A stretch of DNA of 64,000 nucleotides from Trinickia symbiotica (GCF_002934455.1 NZ_PTIR01000002.1:459620-523619); one strand, 5' to 3'; counted from the first letter of the stretch, positions 35,268-45,058 are shown. Notes: generated by a model from the letters alone, not told the origin. Numbers and translations are program-made.

Positions 35268-35837
35268 CTAGACGCCGGCCTTGGCCAGAATGACGATCGA
35301 AATGCCCAGCGCCGCCTGCTCCGCATCCTCGTTGCGATAGGAGTGCGCGACATGGCCGGGGAACGCGAGCACGTCCCCGGCGACGAGCGAGTGCCGTTCA
35401 CCCGCGACGAACACAGTCACCGTGCCCGACAAGCAGGTGAAATATTCGCGCGTGCCAGGCAGATGTGGCGTACCGCGCATTGAGGCACCAGGCGCGAACG
35501 CCATCGTATCGAGTATGCCGTCCGGCACGGGCTCGGGCACGAGGGGCCGGACCGTCAGGCCGGTACGGCGATTCGATGCCGGCACTTCGCTGGCCGCCCA
35601 TTTCCGTACCTTCGCGCGAGGCGATGCCAGTAACTCGTCTATGGGCGCCGCAAGCGCCCCCGCGACCTTCATCAGTACGGCGAGCGATGGATTGCCCTCG
35701 CCCGACTCCAGGTTCGCTATCGTCGATCGAGGCAACCCTGAGACTTTCGCGAGAGCGTCCTGCGTCAGCGAACGCGCATGTCGCAAGGCCACGAGATTGC
35801 GGGCGAGATGGTGAGCAGCCTGTTCTACTTCGTCCAT
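35268..35837 (-). CDS. XRE-cupin transcriptional regulator
   Basis: 189 residues. An N-terminal Cro/C1 helix-turn-helix (ALRHARSLTQDALAKVSGLPRSTIANLESGEGNPSLAVL) is followed by a C-terminal cupin (YFTCLSGTVTVFVAGERHSLVAGDVLAFPGHVAHSYRN). Such proteins usually regulate a divergent metabolic operon in response to a small ligand. Here the divergent SDR and QueA-like genes start 122 bases away and are the likely targets. Confidence 0.88.
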   Translation of the reverse strand: MDEVEQAAHHLARNLVALRHARSLTQDALAKVSGLPRSTIANLESGEGNPSLAVLMKVAGALAAPIDELLASPRAKVRKWAASEVPASNRRTGLTVRPLVPEPVPDGILDTMAFAPGASMRGTPHLPGTREYFTCLSGTVTVFVAGERHSLVAGDVLAFPGHVAHSYRNEDAEQAALGISIVILAKAGV

Positions 35838-35958
35838 CGTATCGAGTATCCGACAAGGTTTTGGACATCACGCTGGAGCGTGTACGGCCGTGTGGCCATT
35901 ATCGGTCATACGGAAACCGCCGGTTGTGCACCGGCAGAACCTGGACGAGGAGAACATC

Positions 35959-36684
35959 ATGGATCAACCGTTCAGCCTTGAAGGCATACGCGCCGCGATC
36001 ACCGGGGGCACGTCCGGACTCGGCCTTGCCCTCGTCGATGAGCTTTCAGCGCGCGGAGCGCGAGTGGCCTTCGTCGCGAGGGACGCCGGGCGCGTCGCAT
36101 CTGTGGCTGGCGAACGCCCGTACGCGACGGGCTTCGCGGCCGACGTCTCACGCAAAGACGACATCTATCCGCTCGCGATGCAAATCACCGGCGTGCTTGG
36201 CGGCGTCGATGTGCTCGTGAACAATGCATCGTCGCTCGGTCCCGTGCCGCTCGCGTTGCTTGGCGATACCGATTGCGAGGACCTCGAAGTGGCCATTGCC
36301 ACAAACCTGCTTGGACCATTCCGTCTGACGAAGGCGCTTTTAGGCGCGCTCGCCGCCGCAGCGCGCGAGCGAGGCGGCGCAATAGTGCTGAATGTATCGA
36401 GCGACGCGGCCGTCGAGCCGTACCCGACTTGGGGCGCCTATGGCGCGACGAAGGCCGCGCTTCGCCACATGAGCCGCATCTGGGACGAGGAACTGCGTGC
36501 CGACCGCATTCGCGTGCTTTCGCTCGATCCCGGCGATATGAATACGCCGTTCCACGCACTTGCGGTGCCTGACGCGGACATCGCGACGCTAAAGCGCCCA
36601 GCCGACGCGGCACGCGAATTTGCCGACGCGATCGCATCGACGCTCGAGGAAATGCGTCACCTGCCCGTCAAAGGAGAAATGTGA
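35959..36684 (+). CDS. Short-chain dehydrogenase/reductase
   Basis: 241 residues from the ATG at 35959, preceded by GAGGAGAA. The Rossmann motif TGGTSGLGLAL (about residues 15-25), NNAS in the fourth strand, and the catalytic Ser...YGATK block (VSSDAA, then YGATKAALRHMSR) mark a classical SDR. Substrate unknown. The stop overlaps the region of the next gene's start, so SDR and QueA-like protein are probably co-translated under the divergent XRE-cupin regulator. Confidence 0.9.
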   Translation: MDQPFSLEGIRAAITGGTSGLGLALVDELSARGARVAFVARDAGRVASVAGERPYATGFAADVSRKDDIYPLAMQITGVLGGVDVLVNNASSLGPVPLALLGDTDCEDLEVAIATNLLGPFRLTKALLGALAAAARERGGAIVLNVSSDAAVEPYPTWGAYGATKAALRHMSRIWDEELRADRIRVLSLDPGDMNTPFHALAVPDADIATLKRPADAAREFADAIASTLEEMRHLPVKGEM

Positions 36685-36686
36685 GC

Positions 36687-37802
36687 ATGGAAGCGGCAAC
36701 GACACCGGTCCAGCGACCGAAGAATGCACGACTACTTGTCGTCGATCGCTGGGGGAAGATCGAGCATCGGGCTCGGAGTGCGATCGTGGGTCTGCTGCGC
36801 CGCGGCGATTGTCTGATCGCCAATGATGCCGCAACGCTGCCAGCGAGCCTGTCCGGCGTCCTCGAACGCACGGGTGCGCGCGTCGAATTGCGGCTAGCCG
36901 GCCGCTCTTCGCTCGAACCCGACGACGTTCGAGACTTTCGTTGCGTCGTTTTCGGCGACGGCGATTTTCGCACGCCGACCGAAGCTCGCCTGGCGCCGCC
37001 TCCGCTGAAACTCGGCGAGCGTATCGTGCTCGGAGCGCTAAGCGCTACCATCGTCCGACTCCTCGACCATCCGCGTTTGATCGAGATCCGATTCGAAGGC
37101 GAGCCCGTACGGATCTGGCACGAACTCGCGGTGCATGGCAAGCCAATTCAGTACTCCTACATGGTCGAGCCGCTTGCGATGTGGGATGTCTGGACGCCCA
37201 TCGCCGCGCATCCCGTCGCGTTCGAACCTCCATCGGCGGGTTTTGCCCTTGACTGGCATTTGTTGCGCGCATTGCGTGAGAAGGGGGTGGCATTCGCCAC
37301 GTTGACGCATGCGGCGGGATTGTCAACGACAGGCGATTCGGCGCTCGATGCGCAGTTGCCGTTCGACGAGTGCTACAGGATCCCCGCGGCGACTGCCGCG
37401 TTGGTCGAAGCCACACGCAAGCGCGGTGGACGCATCGTCGCCATCGGGACTACTGTCGTGCGCGCGCTGGAGGCCGCGGCAAGTGTCGATGGCACGGTGC
37501 AAGCGGGCGACGGTGTCGCGCGTCAACACATTGGTCCGCGAACGAAGCTCAAAGTCGTCGATGCAATCGTGACAGGCACACACGAACCCGATTCCAGCCA
37601 CTACGCGCTGCTCGGAGCGTTCACCGATGAGTTGACGCTACAACGCGCGGAGGCCGCACTCGAGGCGTCGCAGTATCGGACGCATGAGTTCGGCGATTCA
37701 ATGTGGGTCGAGCGCCACTGCTCACGCCGATCCACGCCTTGCATCGCTTCGCGCCTCGATGGCACGCACGACCGCCGCCATATCCTCGTTGCCATGTCCT
37801 AG
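36687..37802 (+). CDS. Divergent QueA-like (SAM:tRNA ribosyltransferase-isomerase family) protein
   Basis: About 371 residues from the ATG at 36687 with AAGGAG ten bases upstream. It aligns along Que[46 protein letters not shown] and a C-terminal YALLGAF. However, motifs conserved in true QueA are altered: LHVGAGTF is replaced by [11 protein letters not shown], and the NFHLPxSTL block by GTHEPDSSH. No tgt, queF or other queuosine gene is nearby; it is paired with an SDR instead. The last ~27 codons run into the convergent oxidoreductase gene. It is probably a paralog with a different substrate. Confidence 0.8.
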   Translation: MEAATTPVQRPKNARLLVVDRWGKIEHRARSAIVGLLRRGDCLIANDAATLPASLSGVLERTGARVELRLAGRSSLEPDDVRDFRCVVFGDGDFRTPTEARLAPPPLKLGERIVLGALSATIVRLLDHPRLIEIRFEGEPVRIWHELAVHGKPIQYSYMVEPLAMWDVWTPIAAHPVAFEPPSAGFALDWHLLRALREKGVAFATLTHAAGLSTTGDSALDAQLPFDECYRIPAATAALVEATRKRGGRIVAIGTTVVRALEAAASVDGTVQAGDGVARQHIGPRTKLKVVDAIVTGTHEPDSSHYALLGAFTDELTLQRAEAALEASQYRTHEFGDSMWVERHCSRRSTPCIASRLDGTHDRRHILVAMS

Positions 37803-38609
37803 CGACACGGTCTCCGAATACAGCTGGAAGCAGACATCCAGCAGCGGCGACGCAAGGTTTGCGTTGCGCGCCGCCTCAGTCGCCAGCCGATTGTTCTTCA
37901 GCACGTCGACGATCGATGCCTGGACCTCGAAATTTTCGTTCACGAGCTTGTCGACCTTCACGCGCGATATGCTGCTCGCCATTTGACCCGCGTCGAGCAC
38001 GGCCTGGAACTGCTTCATGTCGAGCCCGAAACGTCGCGCGAGATGCGCGGCCTCGGCAAGCGAAGTCACCATCGGAATCAGAAAGCTATTGACCGACAGC
38101 TTCATCAAGAGCGCGGACGGCACGGCTCCGCAAACGACCGTTTCATGACACATCGGCTTCAGCAGCGGCCGAACTTCCTCGAGAGCCGCCGGGTCGCCCG
38201 CCATCATCGCCACGAGCTGCCCCGCCTCGGCCGGCTTGCGCGAGCCGGAGACCGGTGCTTCGACATAGCGGCCGCCCGCCGCGCGAACATCGGCCTCGAG
38301 CCCGCGCGAATAGTCGGCCGACGTCGTGCCCATGTGCACGATCGTGTGTCCCGCGACGTTCGCGGCGAATGCATCGGTGCCGCGGCCGAGTACCGCGTCC
38401 AATGCGGCATCGGTTGCCATCATCGCGATCACGATGCGAGCCTCCCGGTAAACTTCCGCGACGCTCTCGGCAACCTGCGCGCCCGCTTTGCGCAATGCGT
38501 CGCCACGCTCCGGCGTGCGATTCCAGACGATGAGCTCAGTACCGGCGCGCGCGAGGTTGAGCGCCATTGGCTGGCCCATGACACCGAGGCCGATGAACCC
38601 GATCTTCAT
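37722..38609 (-). CDS. NAD(P)-dependent beta-hydroxyacid dehydrogenase
   Basis: 295 residues. The Rossmann start [23 protein letters not shown], the substrate-binding [17 protein letters not shown], the catalytic-lysine region [21 protein letters not shown] and DVLKNNRLA identify the 3-hydroxyisobutyrate/6-phosphogluconate dehydrogenase-like family. Its 3' end overlaps the convergent QueA-like gene by 81 bases. Specific substrate not determined. Confidence 0.9.
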   Translation of the reverse strand: MKIGFIGLGVMGQPMALNLARAGTELIVWNRTPERGDALRKAGAQVAESVAEVYREARIVIAMMATDAALDAVLGRGTDAFAANVAGHTIVHMGTTSADYSRGLEADVRAAGGRYVEAPVSGSRKPAEAGQLVAMMAGDPAALEEVRPLLKPMCHETVVCGAVPSALLMKLSVNSFLIPMVTSLAEAAHLARRFGLDMKQFQAVLDAGQMASSISRVKVDKLVNENFEVQASIVDVLKNNRLATEAARNANLASPLLDVCFQLYSETVSLGHGNEDMAAVVRAIEARSDARRGSA

Positions 38610-38670
38610 AAGCGTCTCCTGTGTGTCTCACACCTTACCGCGACTTGCGACCGGGGCGGCCGAAATCGCG

Positions 38671-40389
38671 CTATAGACCGCCATTCACATGCGCAGGCGG
38701 CTCGACCCCTACAACGGCAAGCGCCGCGTGGAGCGTTTCGAAAATGTTCGATGTGCCCACGATCGTGGTTACGCCGTGCCGGTCCATATCCGAACGCAAG
38801 TAACTGTTGACTCGCCCGAAAATCACGCGGATGTTGCGCGCGCGCAGATCTTGTATGAAGTCGATCAATGTACGCGCCGCGGAGTAGTCGAGGTCGGTAA
38901 TGGCGCCGGCATCGACGACGAAACAGTGCAACTCCTCGTTCGCCGCTTCGATGAGCCCGGCGACTTCCGAGCAAAAAAAGTGATCGTTAGCATAGAACAG
39001 ATCCGCGCCGAACCGGTAGACGATGAGGCCCGGCGCGGTGACGACGCCAGGCCTTGCGGGCACGGGAACCCACCGTCCGCTCGGCGCGGCGGGCGCCAGC
39101 ACCATCGTGTGCGGATGATAGCTGTGCCGCACATGCCGCATCATCGATAAGGCAACGGCGAGCAGAATGCCGTGCTCGACGCCCACCAGGACGACGGCGG
39201 CGGCCGTCGCCAAAGCCAGCGCGAATTCGCCGGGGCTTTCCCCTCGAATCGCTTTCAGCGCCCGAACGTTGATGAGCCCCAGCGCGATCGTGAAGACGAT
39301 GCCCGCCAGCACGCAACGCGGCAGATATTGGAGAAACGCGCTAAGAAAAAGCAGCACGATGACGACGACAACCGCGAACGCGAGTTGCCCAATCTGACTG
39401 CGCGTGCCCGCGCGCTCGGCCATGGCCGTTTGCGTCGGACTGCCGTTGACGACGAAAGTCCCACTGAGCGCGGCCGCCGCATTGGCCGCGGCGAGCCCGA
39501 GGATGTCAGCGTTCGCGTCGACCTCCTCATGGTGCGCCTGCGCGAACACCCGGGCCGCCGCGGCGCTCTGCGCGATGATCATCACGAAGCACGACGCGGC
39601 GACCGGCACGAGATCGAGAAACTGCTGCCATGTCACGACGGGAAAACGCAGCGGCGGCAGCCCGCCCGCAACGGGACCGAGTACCGACATGCCGTGACCG
39701 GCGAAATCGAAAAACTTGCTGGCCGCGATGCTGCCCACCACGGCGATGAGCGACATGGGCACACGCGGCAAAAAGCGCTTGCCGCCGAGGATGGCGACGA
39801 CGACGAGCGCCGTGAGCGCAACGGTCGGCGGATTGACCTGCATAAGATGGCCGGCGACATAGACGAGTTGCGCAAAGCTTCGCGATGAAGGGATCGGCAC
39901 GGTCATGCCGAACATATCGCCGAACATGGCGATCGATACTTGCACGCCCACGCCGGCGAGAAAGCCGATGAGCACGGTGCGGGAAAGAAAATCGGCAAGA
40001 AAGCCGAGCTTGAAAATGCGGGCAAGGAGCAACAGCGCCGCCGTCAGCAGCGCGACCGCGCTCGCGAGCGTGATGTACTCGGCAGTCCCCATCGGCGCCA
40101 TCGACGAAACGCGGCTCGCGAGGATCGTGGCGGTCGCCGAGTCGGCCGCCACCACGAGATGGCGCGACGCGCCGAAGAAGGCGAATGCGACGAGCGGAAG
40201 AAAGACCGTGTAGAGCCCCGTCACCGCAGGCATGCCGGCAATGCGGGCATAGCCGAGAACCTGTGGAATATCCATTGACGCGAGTGATATTCCGGCGAGC
40301 GCGTCGCGTAACGCCGCGGCGCGGTTGATCGGGAAAACGCCTTTTAGAAGACTGAAACCCGCGGATGAATTTCCGTTCGATTTGGGCAT
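38671..40389 (-). CDS. SulP-family anion transporter with STAS domain
   Basis: 572 residues. The membrane domain has the SulP opening (DALAGISLASMDIPQVLGYARIAGMPAVTGLYTVFLPLVAFAFFG), GVQVSIAMFGDMFG and NGSPTQTAMAERAGTRSQ. A C-terminal cytoplasmic STAS domain follows (LIVYRFGADLFYANDHFF, then VDAGAITDLDYSAARTLIDFI). It transports sulfate, bicarbonate, or a dicarboxylate; specificity is not predictable. It precedes the beta-hydroxyacid dehydrogenase gene by 61 bases on the same strand. Confidence 0.92.
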   Translation of the reverse strand: MPKSNGNSSAGFSLLKGVFPINRAAALRDALAGISLASMDIPQVLGYARIAGMPAVTGLYTVFLPLVAFAFFGASRHLVVAADSATATILASRVSSMAPMGTAEYITLASAVALLTAALLLLARIFKLGFLADFLSRTVLIGFLAGVGVQVSIAMFGDMFGMTVPIPSSRSFAQLVYVAGHLMQVNPPTVALTALVVVAILGGKRFLPRVPMSLIAVVGSIAASKFFDFAGHGMSVLGPVAGGLPPLRFPVVTWQQFLDLVPVAASCFVMIIAQSAAAARVFAQAHHEEVDANADILGLAAANAAAALSGTFVVNGSPTQTAMAERAGTRSQIGQLAFAVVVVIVLLFLSAFLQYLPRCVLAGIVFTIALGLINVRALKAIRGESPGEFALALATAAAVVLVGVEHGILLAVALSMMRHVRHSYHPHTMVLAPAAPSGRWVPVPARPGVVTAPGLIVYRFGADLFYANDHFFCSEVAGLIEAANEELHCFVVDAGAITDLDYSAARTLIDFIQDLRARNIRVIFGRVNSYLRSDMDRHGVTTIVGTSNIFETLHAALAVVGVEPPAHVNGGL

Positions 40390-40599
40390 GCGCGAACCGT
40401 GAGTTGAGGAAACGATCCGCGCATCGTGCCCCGAATAGGTCAGCTATGACAAGGCCCCGCCTGGCGCCTCGATCAGCCGGCCCACCCAACGTCGGTCTTC
40501 TGCGGGAAAACGACCATCACGGTGTTCAAGGACGGCTCGAATTTCCGGATCCGCACGCAAAAGTGGAACGTTACAGCGCCGGTCCTTTCGATACCCCTC

Positions 40600-41691
40600 T
40601 CATGCGCGCTCGGCCGGCACCGAGGAAACCGGCGCTGATTCCGATGTGGATGCCGTGTCGGGGCTGCTCGGCTCACGTGCGACGCCGGTGCTTTCACGCA
40701 AGCGAAGCTCCGCGCGCATGCGCAGATGCACGATTTCGGAAGTCTCGCCGTCCAACTGCTTATGCAGCAGATTCCAGATCGCTCGGCCGACCGCCTCCAC
40801 CGGTTGATGGATGGAGCTGATGCCCGGGCGCAGCACCGACATCCAAGGCGCGTCGTCGAACGAGAGCAGCGAAACGTCGTCGGGCAGGCGCAGCTCGGCA
40901 TCGCGGATCGCGCGCAGGGCGCCCAGCGTTGCGACGCTCGCACCCGTGAACAGGGCTGTCGGCCGCTCGCGCTCGGATAAAAGGCTTAGTGTCGCGGCGT
41001 AGCTCTCCGCGTCGGTCATGCCGCAAACGACCACGCGTGCGAACCGCTCGAGGCCGGCCCGCCGCATCGCATCGAGGTATCCGTCGACGCGCTCACGGCT
41101 GTTGACGATATCGAGCGCATTGACGATGAACGCGATGCGTCTGTGGCCGAGCGCAATGAGGTGCCGAGTGCCGTCGACCGCTGCCCGCCGGCTGTCCGTC
41201 GTCACTGTATTGGCGGGAAAAGTGTTGTCGACGCGGTCCGCCATGACGAGCGGGACGTCGCATTCGCGCAGTTCGTCGATGGCGTGCTGGTATCCATGGC
41301 ATGGAATCAGAATCATGCCGGCGACCTGGCGCGACAACACGAAGCGGATTCGCTCCACTTCGCGCTCCGGGTCTTCCTGCGCGTGCGCGAGGAGGAGCCG
41401 GTAGCCGGCCTTCTCAGCATGGTCTTCGAGCGCGCAGACCAGCTCGATGAAAAACGAGTTCGTGAGATCGGGCACGACGAGGCCGATGGATGTCGGCCGG
41501 TTGCTGCGCAATTCTGCCGCAAGCGCGTTGCGCCGATAGCCGAGCCGCCGCGCAGCTTCCCATACGAGCCTGCGACGCGCCTCGCTGACGTTGGCGGCGC
41601 CGGCAAGCACCTTCGAAGCCGTGCCGAGCGAGACGCCCGCGGCATTCGCCACGTCCTTCAACGTGCTGGTCGTCTTTTTGCGTTCGTCCAC
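40600..41691 (-). CDS. LacI-family transcriptional regulator
   Basis: 363 residues from a GTG start. The N-terminal HTH (STLKDVANAAGVSLGTASKVLAG) with hinge helix (RRNALAAELRSNRPTSIGLVVPDL) is followed by a periplasmic-binding-like domain and ends in an Ala/Ser/Pro tail. A perfect palindrome TGAAACGTTTCA lies 34 bases upstream of the start, so the gene is probably autoregulated. No sugar transporter or catabolic gene is next to it, which leaves its regulon unknown. Confidence 0.92.
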   Translation of the reverse strand: MDERKKTTSTLKDVANAAGVSLGTASKVLAGAANVSEARRRLVWEAARRLGYRRNALAAELRSNRPTSIGLVVPDLTNSFFIELVCALEDHAEKAGYRLLLAHAQEDPEREVERIRFVLSRQVAGMILIPCHGYQHAIDELRECDVPLVMADRVDNTFPANTVTTDSRRAAVDGTRHLIALGHRRIAFIVNALDIVNSRERVDGYLDAMRRAGLERFARVVVCGMTDAESYAATLSLLSERERPTALFTGASVATLGALRAIRDAELRLPDDVSLLSFDDAPWMSVLRPGISSIHQPVEAVGRAIWNLLHKQLDGETSEIVHLRMRAELRLRESTGVAREPSSPDTASTSESAPVSSVPAERA

Positions 41692-41724
41692 GTCGCGCTT
41701 GGCCGAATATTTAAGGGGCGGAAA

Positions 41725-41736
41725 TGAAACGTTTCA
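41725..41736. promoter_or_regulatory. LacI-type operator palindrome
   Basis: A perfect 12-base palindrome, TGAAACGTTTCA, with the central CG dinucleotide typical of LacI/GalR operators. It lies 34 bases upstream of the LacI-family start codon, where it could overlap the promoter of that gene. Confidence 0.75.
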
Positions 41737-41944
41737 CAGCTTAAGTATCCGGATTTCGCGGTTCAAGTGAGGATTTGTACGGAGACGTTGACATGGACCG
41801 CCACAGCACATCTCGCTGGCTTTGACCTGGGCCGCCGGACAACTCGATAAGGCTCTGTCCGGCGGTGTCGGTCATTACTGGCCTGTCGCTGATCTGGCTA
41901 CCCATCGCGCACTCAGAAGGCGGTTGGGGGATCGAGACGGAATT

Positions 41945-41967
41945 GTGTAAAGCCCGCACGCGCGGGC
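41945..41967 (-). terminator. Probable terminator after the AhpD-like gene
   Basis: On the minus strand a six-base-pair GCCCGC/GCGGGC stem with a four-base loop (41952-41967) is followed by a short T-containing tail (TTTACACAATT). It lies 17 bases after the AhpD-like stop. The T-run is weak. Confidence 0.5.
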
Positions 41968-41983
41968 CGACGATCCCGAACAT

Positions 41984-42463
41984 TCAAGCGAGGTTCGCTT
42001 TGTCCAGGCCGTACGCCTTGTCGGACGAACCCGGCACGACTCTGAACGCGATGCTCGCGCGGTTCCATCCGTTGATCATCATTACCGCGAATGTCAGGTC
42101 GGACAGCTCTTTTTCCGAGAACTGCGTCCGCACGTGCTCGTAGACGTCGTCGGGCACGCCATGCTCGGGAAGCTTCGTCAGCACTTCCGTCCACGTGAGC
42201 GCGGCGCGTTCGCGTGCCGAGAAGAGGGTCGATTCGCGCCAGATCGCGACATGGTGCAGACGCAACTCACGTTCACCGTGAATACGCGCTTCTTTGACGT
42301 GCATGTCGACGCAAAAGGCGCAGCCATTCATCTGCGATGCGCGCAGCGAGACGAGGTCGAGGATCGATTCTTCGACTGCGCTTTCCCTCAACTGATTGTT
42401 GACCTCCAGAAACTTCCTGAAGAGTTCCGGCGATTGCTTAACGTAGTTGATACGCTGCGTCAT
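41984..42463 (-). CDS. Carboxymuconolactone decarboxylase/AhpD-like protein
   Basis: 159 residues from the ATG at 42463, preceded by AGGAGAAA. The AhpD/CMD core is clear: LVSLRASQMNGCAFCVDMHVKEARIHGE, with the Cys-x-x-Cys and following His of alkylhydroperoxidase-like proteins, then REAALTWTE-like text (ARERAALTWTEVLTKL). It is probably a small thiol-dependent peroxidase or redox protein. A LysR gene lies 200 bases upstream on the same strand. Confidence 0.9.
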   Translation of the reverse strand: MTQRINYVKQSPELFRKFLEVNNQLRESAVEESILDLVSLRASQMNGCAFCVDMHVKEARIHGERELRLHHVAIWRESTLFSARERAALTWTEVLTKLPEHGVPDDVYEHVRTQFSEKELSDLTFAVMMINGWNRASIAFRVVPGSSDKAYGLDKANLA

Positions 42464-42667
42464 GATTTCTCCTGGCGACGATGAGCAGACATCCGCCACG
42501 TTGGCGGACTCACTTGGCGGCAGTGCGCCGCCTGCATGAACTCATCATAGGAGGACGCGGCGACGTGCGGTAGACATGCGAACGGACTCACGGTGTTGCA
42601 CTTCGGGCACCAATCGGTGACTTGAGTCGCGCAAGCACCGGAAAAGCGCTTGTGTAGGCCGCTCGGC

Positions 42668-43573
42668 TTACGCTCCATCGCCTTGACGGTCGCTATTGCC
42701 GCGAATCATCTCGTAGAGCGCCTCCGCCGCGGGCGACAGATGCGCGGCCTTACGCTTCACGAGCACGAGCGTTCGCGAGATGATCGGATGCGTAAGCTCC
42801 ACGACGCGGACCGTAGGATAGGCGCCCTTCTGAATCGCGAGCCGGGGCACGATGGCCGCCCCTACGCCTTCGGCGACGAGCCCGACCGCCGTCGAGCTGC
42901 GCTGCACCTCATAGAACGACCGCAACGCTACCTGGCTTGCCTCGAGCGCTACGTCGAGCAACGCGCGGTTGCCGCTTACTTCGCCCGCGAAGATCAACGG
43001 ATACGCTTGTAATTGCCGCCAACCGATGCGTCGACGCTCGGCCAGAGGATGGTCTTCCCGACAAATCAACACGAACCGATCAACCGTCAATGGAACACTT
43101 GTAAGCTCGGGGTAATGTTCGCCGCCAATGTTGATGCCGAACTCGACTTCGCGCCGCAACACCGCTTGGGCGACGGCCGACGAAGCATGGTCGAGAATCC
43201 GGATGCGATTGTGCGGATGACGCGCCGAGTACGCTTGCAGGATGCGTGGCAAATATTGGACGCCCACCGTCGGCACGCATGCGATTGAGACGTCGCCGCG
43301 CCGCGCGACACCCGTCTCACGGATTTCGGCGAGCGCGTCCGAAAGCTCGGCGAGTAAGCGCCGCGCTTGGGGCAGAAAATTGCGGCCGATTTCCGTGAGC
43401 GCCAGCGAGCGGGTCGTACGCTCGATCAGCGTGACCCCGAGAAAATCCTCGAGCTTGCGCAAGCGCTGAGTGATCGCTGTCTGTGTGACATGGAGCACGT
43501 CCGCCGCGCCCTGAAAGCTGCCTTCATCGGCAATGGCGACGAACGCCTGCACGCCAAGAGTGTCGATCTTCAT
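42668..43573 (-). CDS. LysR-family transcriptional regulator
   Basis: 301 residues. HTH: LGVQAFVAIADEGSFQGAADVLHVTQTAITQRLRKLEDFLG. The effector domain resembles the CbbR/CysB-like class (GDVSIACVPTVGVQYLPRIL, then DHASSAVAQAVLRREVEFGI). It is divergent from the trans-aconitate methyltransferase gene (170 bases away) and upstream of the AhpD-like gene; either could be its target. Confidence 0.9.
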   Translation of the reverse strand: MKIDTLGVQAFVAIADEGSFQGAADVLHVTQTAITQRLRKLEDFLGVTLIERTTRSLALTEIGRNFLPQARRLLAELSDALAEIRETGVARRGDVSIACVPTVGVQYLPRILQAYSARHPHNRIRILDHASSAVAQAVLRREVEFGINIGGEHYPELTSVPLTVDRFVLICREDHPLAERRRIGWRQLQAYPLIFAGEVSGNRALLDVALEASQVALRSFYEVQRSSTAVGLVAEGVGAAIVPRLAIQKGAYPTVRVVELTHPIISRTLVLVKRKAAHLSPAAEALYEMIRGNSDRQGDGA

Positions 43574-43743
43574 AGGCTTCCGCTCATCAAAAAAATGAAT
43601 TAATCCGAGTTATAAATTCATTTTACTCGGCGCGCTCGCCCCTACAGAATCGGTCCATCGTCGAAGCAGCCAAATATCGCGGCGATACAGGTAGCGCGCC
43701 CTCGCGGGGCGCTCAATTCGGATAAACGAAGGAGGCACGAAGC

Positions 43744-44523
43744 GTGGAAACCAAGACCGATTGGAATGCAAGGCAATACATGCTGTTCGAGAAGGAGCGT
43801 ACGCGGCCGGTGAGGGACCTGGTGGCCTCGGTACCGATGGAGCAGGTTCGCGTCGCGATCGATATCGGCTGCGGGCCCGGCAACTCGACGGAAGTGCTGC
43901 GCGAGCTCGCGCCGGCTGCGACGATCAGCGGAATCGACAGCTCACCCGATATGATCGATGCGGCTCGCAAGCGCCTGCCGGACCTGAGCTTCGCTGTTGC
44001 CGATATTGCGACGTGGGAGGACACCGGGCCATACGACCTGATCCTTGCGAATGCCGTGCTGCAGTGGGTGCCTAGCCACGAAACCCTGCTTCCGAAACTG
44101 CTCGGCAAGCTCGCCGCGGGCGGCACATTGGCCTTCCAGGTGCCCGACAATCTTGACGAGCCGACGCACCGCCTGATGCGGGAAGTCGCAGCGTCGGGTC
44201 CGTGGGCGTCGAAGCTCGAAGACGTGCGACTCGGCATTCGGCATACGGCGCAGTGGTATTACGCGTTGTTGAAGCCGCTTGGTGTCCGCGTCGATGCATG
44301 GCGAACCATTTACTATCATCCGCTCGCGGGGGGAGCCGACGCCGTAGTCGAATGGCTCAAGGGCACAGGACTACGTCCTTTTCTGTCGCCACTCGATCAG
44401 ACCGAGCAGGCTGGGTTCCTTGCGCGCTATCGCGACGCGATCGCCGAGGCGTATCCCGCCTTCAACGACGGCAGCGTTTTACTGCCGTTTCCACGGTTAT
44501 TCATCGTTGCAACGCGCGTATGA
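43744..44523 (+). CDS. tam: Trans-aconitate 2-methyltransferase
   Basis: 259 residues from a GTG start preceded by AAGGAGG. It has the family opening METKTDWNARQYMLFEKERTRPVRDL, the SAM-binding motif VAIDIGCGPGNSTEVL, the acidic GIDSSPDMIDAARKRLP and the ANAVLQWVPSHE block shared with E. coli Tam. It methylates trans-aconitate, a spontaneous by-product that inhibits the citric acid cycle. The gene appears monocistronic. Confidence 0.9.
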   Translation: METKTDWNARQYMLFEKERTRPVRDLVASVPMEQVRVAIDIGCGPGNSTEVLRELAPAATISGIDSSPDMIDAARKRLPDLSFAVADIATWEDTGPYDLILANAVLQWVPSHETLLPKLLGKLAAGGTLAFQVPDNLDEPTHRLMREVAASGPWASKLEDVRLGIRHTAQWYYALLKPLGVRVDAWRTIYYHPLAGGADAVVEWLKGTGLRPFLSPLDQTEQAGFLARYRDAIAEAYPAFNDGSVLLPFPRLFIVATRV

Positions 44524-44565
44524 GGCCCGCGATTATCGAATAGCCATTCCGGTTGATGGCGCGAT

Positions 44566-44970
44566 CTAGCTTGCTATCTCGTCGTAGCCGGCTCCGAGGA
44601 ACTGGATGAAGCAAAAGCCATGACCGAACGGGTCGGCCATTAAAGCCAGCCTGCCCCACTTTTGCGTAGAGATCGCGTTCTCGATCCGGGCACCCGCTTC
44701 AACAGCGCGCTTGACGGCCGACTCGATGTCATCGACGACCCAGTCCAAATGGACGGGTGTCCAATGGCGGTCATATCTGCGAGTGTCGAACGCCATACTC
44801 GAGGATGGCGTCCCGGCTTCTTTGACGAGCAGGTAGATCGGCGCGGAACTGCCGATCAGTTCGACGCCGCCGTCACCGAAACGACGGCCGACTTCGAGAC
44901 TGAATGCTGTGCTGTAAAAGCGAATCGCTTTACTCAGGTCGTCCACGTCGATATTGATTAAGACGTTCAT
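44566..44970 (-). CDS. VOC (glyoxalase/bleomycin-resistance) family protein
   Basis: 134 residues from the ATG at 44970. The two beta-alpha-beta-beta-beta halves are visible: VLINIDVDDLSKAIRFYSTAF with GVELIGSSAPIYLLVKE, then HLDWVVDDIESAVKRAVEAGA and WGRLALMADPFGHGFCFIQF. Substrate unknown. It is divergent from an MFS exporter gene 88 bases away, a pairing seen with resistance functions. Confidence 0.88.
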   Translation of the reverse strand: MNVLINIDVDDLSKAIRFYSTAFSLEVGRRFGDGGVELIGSSAPIYLLVKEAGTPSSSMAFDTRRYDRHWTPVHLDWVVDDIESAVKRAVEAGARIENAISTQKWGRLALMADPFGHGFCFIQFLGAGYDEIAS

Positions 44971-45058
44971 CGTTTCACCCCGTCTGGCGGTGACCGGCCC
45001 CGCCCCGGCGGAACGTAGATTGCTTCGTCCGACGGTACGCGAACCCAAGGAGAAGCCT

